In this document: positions 59,556 through 64,000 of the stretch, in pieces
Numbering within the stretch: the stretch's first letter is position 1
How the letters are laid out: each line of letters opens with the position of its first letter
Source of the DNA: Massilia niastensis DSM 21313
Lineage (GTDB): Bacteria > Pseudomonadota > Gammaproteobacteria > Burkholderiales > Burkholderiaceae_D
Assembly (NCBI RefSeq): GCF_000382345.1
Contig: NZ_KB908079.1
Coordinates: 62,001 to 126,000 of the forward strand
DNA length: 64,000 nucleotides
Direction of reading: 5' to 3'
Made by a program: the position numbers and the translations under genes
The notes under the pieces: generated by a model
Database searches by the model: none
Seen by the model: only the letters and a program-made list of their open reading frames with translations
What the model was told of the DNA's origin: nothing

Positions 59556-59876
59556 ATGAACAAGAAATACCAAGGCGTCCTGCTGGCAGGGCTGATGGTT
59601 GTGGCTCTGGCCGGATGCAAGTCCATGGGCGGCAGCGACACCAGCGGCTCGAGCGGCTCGTCGACCATGGGTAGCGGCAGCTCCGCGACGACTCCGAGCA
59701 CCGGCGCCGGCACCACCGGTTCGTCCGGCACGGGCAGCTCCACCTGGGGCACGGGTTCGAGCGGCACCGGCACCACCCCGCCCGCCACCGACACGATGCC
59801 GCCGGCCACCGGCACCATGCCGCCTACCGGCACCACGCCGCCCACCGGCACCACGCCGCCGCCGACCGGCCGCTGA
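59556..59876 (+). CDS. small low-complexity lipoprotein, second of tandem pair
   Basis: A 106-residue lipoprotein with nearly the same signal (YQGVLLAGLMVVALAGCKS) as its neighbour. The mature part is Ser/Gly/Thr-rich, ending in Pro/Thr repeats (TGTMPPTGTTPPTGTTPPP) rather than the GTT repeats of the first copy. The shared signal and divergent low-complexity tails fit a recent duplication followed by repeat turnover. A ribosome site AAGGAG precedes the ATG. Confidence 0.8.
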   Translation: MNKKYQGVLLAGLMVVALAGCKSMGGSDTSGSSGSSTMGSGSSATTPSTGAGTTGSSGTGSSTWGTGSSGTGTTPPATDTMPPATGTMPPTGTTPPTGTTPPPTGR

Positions 59877-60114
59877 ACCACGTCATCTCCGCAGCAGCAT
59901 CGCCGGACCCCGCGCCGTCCTTGCGGCGGCGTTCCGCGCTCTCTCCTGGCCGATGCGTCCGCAGTCGCTTCACCAACCGCTGGCGCCTCGGTCCTTGTCT
60001 GTTATCCGCATCTGCACCGGCCTGGCGCCAGCGTTCTGTTGCATGGACGCCCGACGCTGCCACGCTCGGGTAGAATCGCGGCATGTTTTTTCTCCCGACT
60101 GTCCGGCTCCCACA

Positions 60115-61071
60115 ATGAAGAAATGGCTTGCACGCTGGTTCGGCGGCGCACGCACGGACGCGCCTGCGCCGGCCAATGCACGCCAGGCTGTTGCGGATAC
60201 CCCACAGGACAGCGAGGTGCAACCCGCGCTCGAGTCGGTTTTTTTCCACTGGCTGGCGGGTCCCCATGCCTCAGCCGTGGCGCCCGGCGGCGCCCTGATC
60301 CTGGACCAGCTGGCCCGCCTGGCGCGCGATCCGCAGGCGGCCGCCGAGCTGGTGCCGCGCGTGCCCGCCGTGATCCCCCAGCTGCTGCGCAGCCTGCGCG
60401 ACGAGGGCAGTTCGGCCGCCGGCCTGGCGCGCCAGGTGGCGCAGGATGCGGTGCTGGTGGCGGAGGTGATCCGCGAAGTGAACAGCCCCTACTACCGTCC
60501 CGCGACGCCGGTGCGCAGCATCGAAGGCGCGCTGCTGCTGCTCGGGCAGAACGGCCTGCGCATGCTGCTGGCGCGGGTGGCCTTCCGGCCCGTGATCGGC
60601 ATGGGGACGGGCCGGATCGCGCGCCACGCCGCGCCGCTCCTGTGGAGCCTGTCCGAGAAGTGCGCGCAGGCCGCCAGCCTGCTCGCGCCGGGCCACGGCG
60701 CCGATCCCTTCGAAGCCTACCTGGCGGGACTGATGCAGAACCTGGGCCTGGTGGTGGCCCTGCGCCTGGCCGACCAGATCGTCCCCGCCGGCGCCTTGCC
60801 GGACGACGAGGACTTCGGCGCCGCCCTGCGGGCCGCCGCGCGCATCCTGTCGGCGCGCATCGCGGCGCAGTGGGAACTTCCGCAGGCCGTCGGCCAGGCC
60901 ATCCTCCACGCCGGCCAGGGCGGCGCACTGGCGCAGGTCCTGGCGACGGGCGACCGGCTGGCGAAACTGCGACTGCTGCTCGATGCCGGCGTGCCCGGCC
61001 ATGCCCGCGCCGCCGCGGCGCTGCCGGCCGCCGAACGATCGGTGTTCGACAGGCTCCGGCAGGACGACTGA
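60115..61071 (+). CDS. HDOD-domain protein
   Basis: A 318-residue protein starting MKKWLARWFGGARTD with a linker to an HDOD domain (about 80-280): RQVAQDAVLVAEVIREVNS (HDOD-like), SIEGALLLLGQNGLRMLLAR and AYLAGLMQNLGLVVALRLAD. HDOD domains resemble HD phosphohydrolases without the HD pair and act as regulators of signalling and motility. No other domain is present. No clear ribosome site precedes the ATG; a TAGAAT -10-like element is at 60071-60076. It is convergent with the SGNH gene. Confidence 0.85.
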   Translation: MKKWLARWFGGARTDAPAPANARQAVADTPQDSEVQPALESVFFHWLAGPHASAVAPGGALILDQLARLARDPQAAAELVPRVPAVIPQLLRSLRDEGSSAAGLARQVAQDAVLVAEVIREVNSPYYRPATPVRSIEGALLLLGQNGLRMLLARVAFRPVIGMGTGRIARHAAPLLWSLSEKCAQAASLLAPGHGADPFEAYLAGLMQNLGLVVALRLADQIVPAGALPDDEDFGAALRAAARILSARIAAQWELPQAVGQAILHAGQGGALAQVLATGDRLAKLRLLLDAGVPGHARAAAALPAAERSVFDRLRQDD

Positions 61072-61081
61072 GGCAGCTTCC

Positions 61082-62413
61082 TCAGCGCGGCATCGCCATC
61101 AGGCGTTCGAGTTCGGGCTGCATGGCCGCCGCCCAGATCTCGTAGCCCTTCTCGTTCGGGTGCAGCAGGTCGGGCATGATCTCCTTCGACAGCCTGCCGT
61201 CCGCCTGCAGGAAAGCCTGGTTGATGTTCATGAAGAAGACCTTGCGGTTGTCCGCCAGGGAAGGCAGCTCCGCGTTGATCTGCTCGTTGAGCCGGCGCGC
61301 GGCGCCGTCCGGCGTCTCGTCGCGCGGGAAGATCGCCAGCAGCAGGATCCTGGTATCCGGCAGGCGGCGCCGCAGTTCCTCGATATTGCGCTTGATCCCG
61401 GCGACGGTGGTGGCCGGATGGTCGCGCCGGTGGCCGGTGTTGTTCGTCCCGAACATCAGCACCGCCACCTTCGGATCGATGCCGTCGACCTCCCCATGCT
61501 TCAGGCGCCACAGGACGTTCTCGGTGCGGTCGCCGCCGAAGCCGAGGCCGAGCGCGTGATACCGGGTGTAGCGGCGCTGCCAGGTGGCGGCGCCTTCCTT
61601 TTCCCAGCCCTGGGTGATCGAGTCGCCGATGAACACCAGTTCCGGGCTCTGGCCAGAGGCCTTCATGACCTTGATGTCCTCGAGCTTCTGCAGGTGGCGC
61701 GGCATCCACCAGGCGAGCGACCAGGATTCGTTGAGGGTGTCCGGCGTGACGGCGACGGTGCGGTAATCGGGGCAAGCCGTGTTCGGGGTGCCGGCGCGGT
61801 CGAAGACCACGTTGGCGATGCTGACCTCGCCGCTGCCGGTGCCCTCGACGGTGAACGGACGCCGCACCGCCCGGAAGTCGTCGCCCTCGCGCGCGAAGCA
61901 CTCCATCGACAGCACGATGCGCCGCCAGCCCTTGCCCTGCGCGGCGCGGCCCGGCACCACGTAGGAAACCGGGCGCTCGCAGTCCTCGCCGCAGCCGACC
62001 TTGAACAGGATGCCGCCCCTGGCCAGTTCGTCCACCTTCAGGTCGAAGGCCAGCGTACCCTGTGCCCGATAGGGTTCGAGGTCGACCGGCGCGCCCTGGA
62101 TCCCGACGCCGCTCTTCCAGATGTTCTTCCAGCGCAGGGTGAGCGCATCGTCGGCGGCGGCCTTCGGCGACTTCCCCACCTGGACGGCGCTGTTCGGGAA
62201 TGTCGCCTGCAGCGCCGCGTCGAGCGACAGCGAGGCGGCCGTCAGCACCTGTTCGGTGTCGGGCCCGATCGCGGCGACCTGCGATCCGGCCGCCGCGCGG
62301 CCCTGGTACAGGGCGAGCCGCTCGTGCCGGCTGTCCGGGGGCGGGGTCGTGGCGCAGGCGGCCAGCACCAGGGGGACCGTCAGGCAGGACAGGCTGCGGG
62401 CGGCAAGGGTCAT
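61082..62413 (-). CDS. lipoprotein: ExoP-like carbohydrate-binding domain plus SGNH esterase
   Basis: A 443-residue lipoprotein (LTVPLVLAACAT). Residues about 85-230 resemble the ExoP-type galactose-binding-like domain found behind GH3 beta-glucosidases (ALTLRWKNIWKSGVGIQG). Residues about 240-440 are an SGNH hydrolase: FIGDSITQGW (Ser), GFGGDRTENVLWRL (Gly), MFGTNNTGH (Asn) and DLLHPNEKGY (Asp, His), closest to the PAF-acetylhydrolase-like branch. It may deacylate an envelope or plant glycan. The ATG at 62413 has the better GGAG spacing than 62416. It is divergent from the kelch gene. Confidence 0.82.
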   Translation of the reverse strand: MTLAARSLSCLTVPLVLAACATTPPPDSRHERLALYQGRAAAGSQVAAIGPDTEQVLTAASLSLDAALQATFPNSAVQVGKSPKAAADDALTLRWKNIWKSGVGIQGAPVDLEPYRAQGTLAFDLKVDELARGGILFKVGCGEDCERPVSYVVPGRAAQGKGWRRIVLSMECFAREGDDFRAVRRPFTVEGTGSGEVSIANVVFDRAGTPNTACPDYRTVAVTPDTLNESWSLAWWMPRHLQKLEDIKVMKASGQSPELVFIGDSITQGWEKEGAATWQRRYTRYHALGLGFGGDRTENVLWRLKHGEVDGIDPKVAVLMFGTNNTGHRRDHPATTVAGIKRNIEELRRRLPDTRILLLAIFPRDETPDGAARRLNEQINAELPSLADNRKVFFMNINQAFLQADGRLSKEIMPDLLHPNEKGYEIWAAAMQPELERLMAMPR

Positions 62414-62575
62414 CATTGTCTCCGGTGTATGTTTGCGCATGACATCCATGATGCAGGATTGTTAGCGTTCTCGCAACCGCCGTGCTGTCCGAGCCACATG
62501 GCGGATCGGCAGGCGCCCGGCGCATCGCGCTGGGCTCTGCTATATTGGCGCCCCTTGTATGTACAAATCGAAACC

Positions 62576-63619
62576 ATGCACACACTCGTTCGACGCGCCG
62601 TCCTGCTGTCCGCCGTCCTGGCGGCCTGCGCGCACGCCCGGCCGCCCGCCGTCCTCACCCCGCCCGCACCGGTCGCACGCGCGAACTGGGCCGTGACGCG
62701 CCTGGACCACCAGGTGTTCGCGTTCTACGGCCTGGCACCGGGCAAGGCCAGCGGCGACATCACGCGCGACGTCCACGTCCTCGACCTGAAGACGGGCAAG
62801 TGGACCAGGAAGGCGGATGTGCCGGTCGACGGCGGACGGCTGGCGGCCGTCGCCGTCACGGTGGCCGGCCGCGTCTACCTGGTCGGCGGCTACACGGTCG
62901 CGCCGACGGGGACCGAGGTGTCGACGCCGGAAGTGCTGCGCTATCTGCCCGACAGCGGCCGTTTCGAGGCCGAGAGCCGGATGCCGGTGCCGGTCGACGA
63001 CACGGTGGCGCTGGCATGGCGCGAGCGCTGGATCGTGCTGGTCAGCGGCTGGCACGACAAGGGCAACGTGACCGACGTCCAGGTCTACGATACCCGGACC
63101 GGCACCTGGAGCGCGGGGACGCCGTGGCCGGGCAAGCCGGTGTTCGGGCACGCCGGCGGCCTGGCGGGCGACACCATGGTCGTCTGCGACGGCGTCACGG
63201 CCGGGAAGAAGCCCGACGGCAAGAACCAGTTCGCGATCACGGATGCGTGCTGGCAGGGGGTGCTCGATCCGGCCAGGCCGGGCGACATCACGTGGACCGC
63301 CTTGCCGCCGCATCCGGGGGCGCCGCTGTACCGGGCCGGCGCGACGGGCGATGGCGGCAAGGGCATCGTGTTCGCCGGCGGCAGCGGGCGGCCGTACAAC
63401 TACGACGGCGTCGGCTACGACGGCCAGCCGTCGGAACCCTCGGATGCGGTGTTCAGCTACCGGACTGATCTTGGCAAATGGCAAGTCCATGCGCCCTTGC
63501 CGGTGGCGGGGATGGATTTCCGGGCACTGGTGCCGCTCGACGGCGAGTACGGCCTGTTCGGCGGCATGCGTGCCGGGCAGAAGGTGACGGGAGAGGCGAT
63601 CCGGTTCCGGCTCGACTAG
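62576..63619 (+). CDS. exported kelch-repeat beta-propeller protein
   Basis: A 347-residue protein with a signal that ends in a lipobox-like LAACAHA. The rest holds kelch-type blades: LDLKTGKWTRKADVPVDGGR, VAGRVYLVGGYTV and YDTRTGTWSAGTPWPG, with double-Gly pairs starting strands. Kelch propellers include galactose-oxidase-like and N-acetylneuraminate-epimerase (NanM)-like proteins; no catalytic Cys-Tyr pair was identified. It is convergent with nothing and lies between the SGNH esterase (divergent) and mfd. The start is fixed by the signal sequence. Confidence 0.78.
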   Translation: MHTLVRRAVLLSAVLAACAHARPPAVLTPPAPVARANWAVTRLDHQVFAFYGLAPGKASGDITRDVHVLDLKTGKWTRKADVPVDGGRLAAVAVTVAGRVYLVGGYTVAPTGTEVSTPEVLRYLPDSGRFEAESRMPVPVDDTVALAWRERWIVLVSGWHDKGNVTDVQVYDTRTGTWSAGTPWPGKPVFGHAGGLAGDTMVVCDGVTAGKKPDGKNQFAITDACWQGVLDPARPGDITWTALPPHPGAPLYRAGATGDGGKGIVFAGGSGRPYNYDGVGYDGQPSEPSDAVFSYRTDLGKWQVHAPLPVAGMDFRALVPLDGEYGLFGGMRAGQKVTGEAIRFRLD

Positions 63620-63640
63620 CCGGCGCCCGGCACGGCGGTC

Positions 63641-63659
63641 CACGCCGCGGGGCGGCGTG
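63641..63659. terminator. hairpin without T-run after kelch gene
   Basis: CACGCCGC (63641-63648) and GCGGCGTG (63652-63659) form an 8-bp stem with a GGG loop, 22 bases after the kelch stop. No T-run follows, so termination is uncertain. Confidence 0.35.
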
Positions 63660-63675
63660 CCAGCATCCATTCGAC

Positions 63676-63681
63676 TATAAT
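63676..63681 (+). promoter_or_regulatory. -10 element upstream of mfd
   Basis: TATAAT, a perfect sigma-70 -10 hexamer, 36 bases before the mfd ATG. No good -35 is seen at the standard distance, so the promoter may be activator- or extended-type dependent. Confidence 0.5.
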
Positions 63682-63716
63682 GGTCCACCCATTCCGCGAA
63701 TGAAATTGCACGCTGC

Positions 63717-64000
63717 ATGCCTTTCGATCTCAAGAAAAACCTCCCCAAACCAGGTCACCGTTTCGTCCTGCCTGTCCTGCACGGCTCGTCCGACGCCTAT
63801 GCGCTCGCTGTCGCGGCGCTGGAGCTGAAGGCCAACAAGCAGATGCTCACCGTCGTCGTGGCCAATGCCAGCGACGGCCAGCGCCTGCTCGACGAGATTC
63901 CCTGGTTTGCGGAAGGCAAGCTGTCCTGCCACCTGCTGCCCGACTGGGAGACCCTGCCCTACGACGCGTTCTCGCCGCACCAGGACCTGGTGTCCGAGCG
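63717..64000 (+). CDS. mfd: transcription-repair coupling factor Mfd, 5' end only
   Basis: The first 94 codons of a large protein are visible; the frame is open at the right edge. MPFDLKKNLPKPGHR, then HGSSDAYALAVAAL, and LLPDWETLPYDAFSPHQDLVSER are typical of the UvrB-homology N-terminal domain of Mfd, which removes RNA polymerase stalled at lesions and recruits UvrA. The helicase motor lies outside the window. Confidence 0.93.
   Translation, partial: MPFDLKKNLPKPGHRFVLPVLHGSSDAYALAVAALELKANKQMLTVVVANASDGQRLLDEIPWFAEGKLSCHLLPDWETLPYDAFSPHQDLVSE

Overview
The window is GC-rich chromosomal DNA, almost fully coding. Gene content and order (RecJ, LolC/D, TatD and ComEC in one neighbourhood; a frameshifted prfB followed by lysS; PaoABC-type aldehyde oxidoreductase; mfd at the edge) point to a betaproteobacterium of the Burkholderiales, most likely Oxalobacteraceae of the Massilia/Telluria type. 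The taxon is inferred from gene families and layout, not from a marker search. No rRNA, tRNA or CRISPR array was recognised.
Layout: (1) 1-4.1 kb: alpha/beta hydrolase (cut by the edge), an intradiol-dioxygenase-like lipoprotein, and a CpxP/Spy-type protein divergent from a CpxR/CpxA-type two-component system, with CpxR-box-like GTAAA repeats between them. (2) 4.3-8.4 kb: a lower-GC accessory patch with a degenerate tyrosine recombinase, three copies of an AT-rich repeat, a broken-looking small ORF and a secreted RTX protein. (3) 8.5-17.4 kb: comEC, then a VgrG / lipase effector / Tli4-like immunity module of a type VI secretion system, apparently inserted between comEC and tatD. (4) 17.5-24.5 kb: tatD, lolD, two tandem lolC/E paralogues, then an RpfE-like gene coupled to recJ. 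(5) 24.5-33.5 kb: metallo-hydrolase lipoprotein, a sialidase-like gene with two membrane proteins, small genes, a Xre/RES toxin-antitoxin pair and cpdB. (6) 33.6-37 kb: prfB (programmed +1 frameshift), HAD phosphatase, lysS. (7) 37-46.3 kb: paoCBA, ppnN, POT peptide transporter, LysR regulator, nucleoside-diphosphate-sugar epimerase-like gene. (8) 46.4-51.7 kb: OPT transporter, PBP1A, DUF1428. (9) 51.8-55.3 kb: a tightly coupled operon in which a SCO protein and a cupredoxin-like protein sit inside a NrtA/SsuA-type ABC transporter. (10) 55.5-59 kb: a photoactive-yellow-protein (PYP) homologue translationally coupled to a PAS-PAS-GGDEF cyclase and a PAS-GGDEF-EAL protein. (11) 59-64 kb: two tandem low-complexity lipoproteins, an HDOD protein, an SGNH esterase with a carbohydrate-binding-like domain, a kelch protein and the start of mfd.
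The best candidates for undescribed biology are the PYP-(GGDEF)-(GGDEF-EAL) operon, a likely light-to-c-di-GMP pathway; the SCO/cupredoxin/ABC operon, which may handle a metal or metal-ligand complex; and the T6SS lipase/immunity island, whose immunity protein carries two CPxSGWWxC modules.
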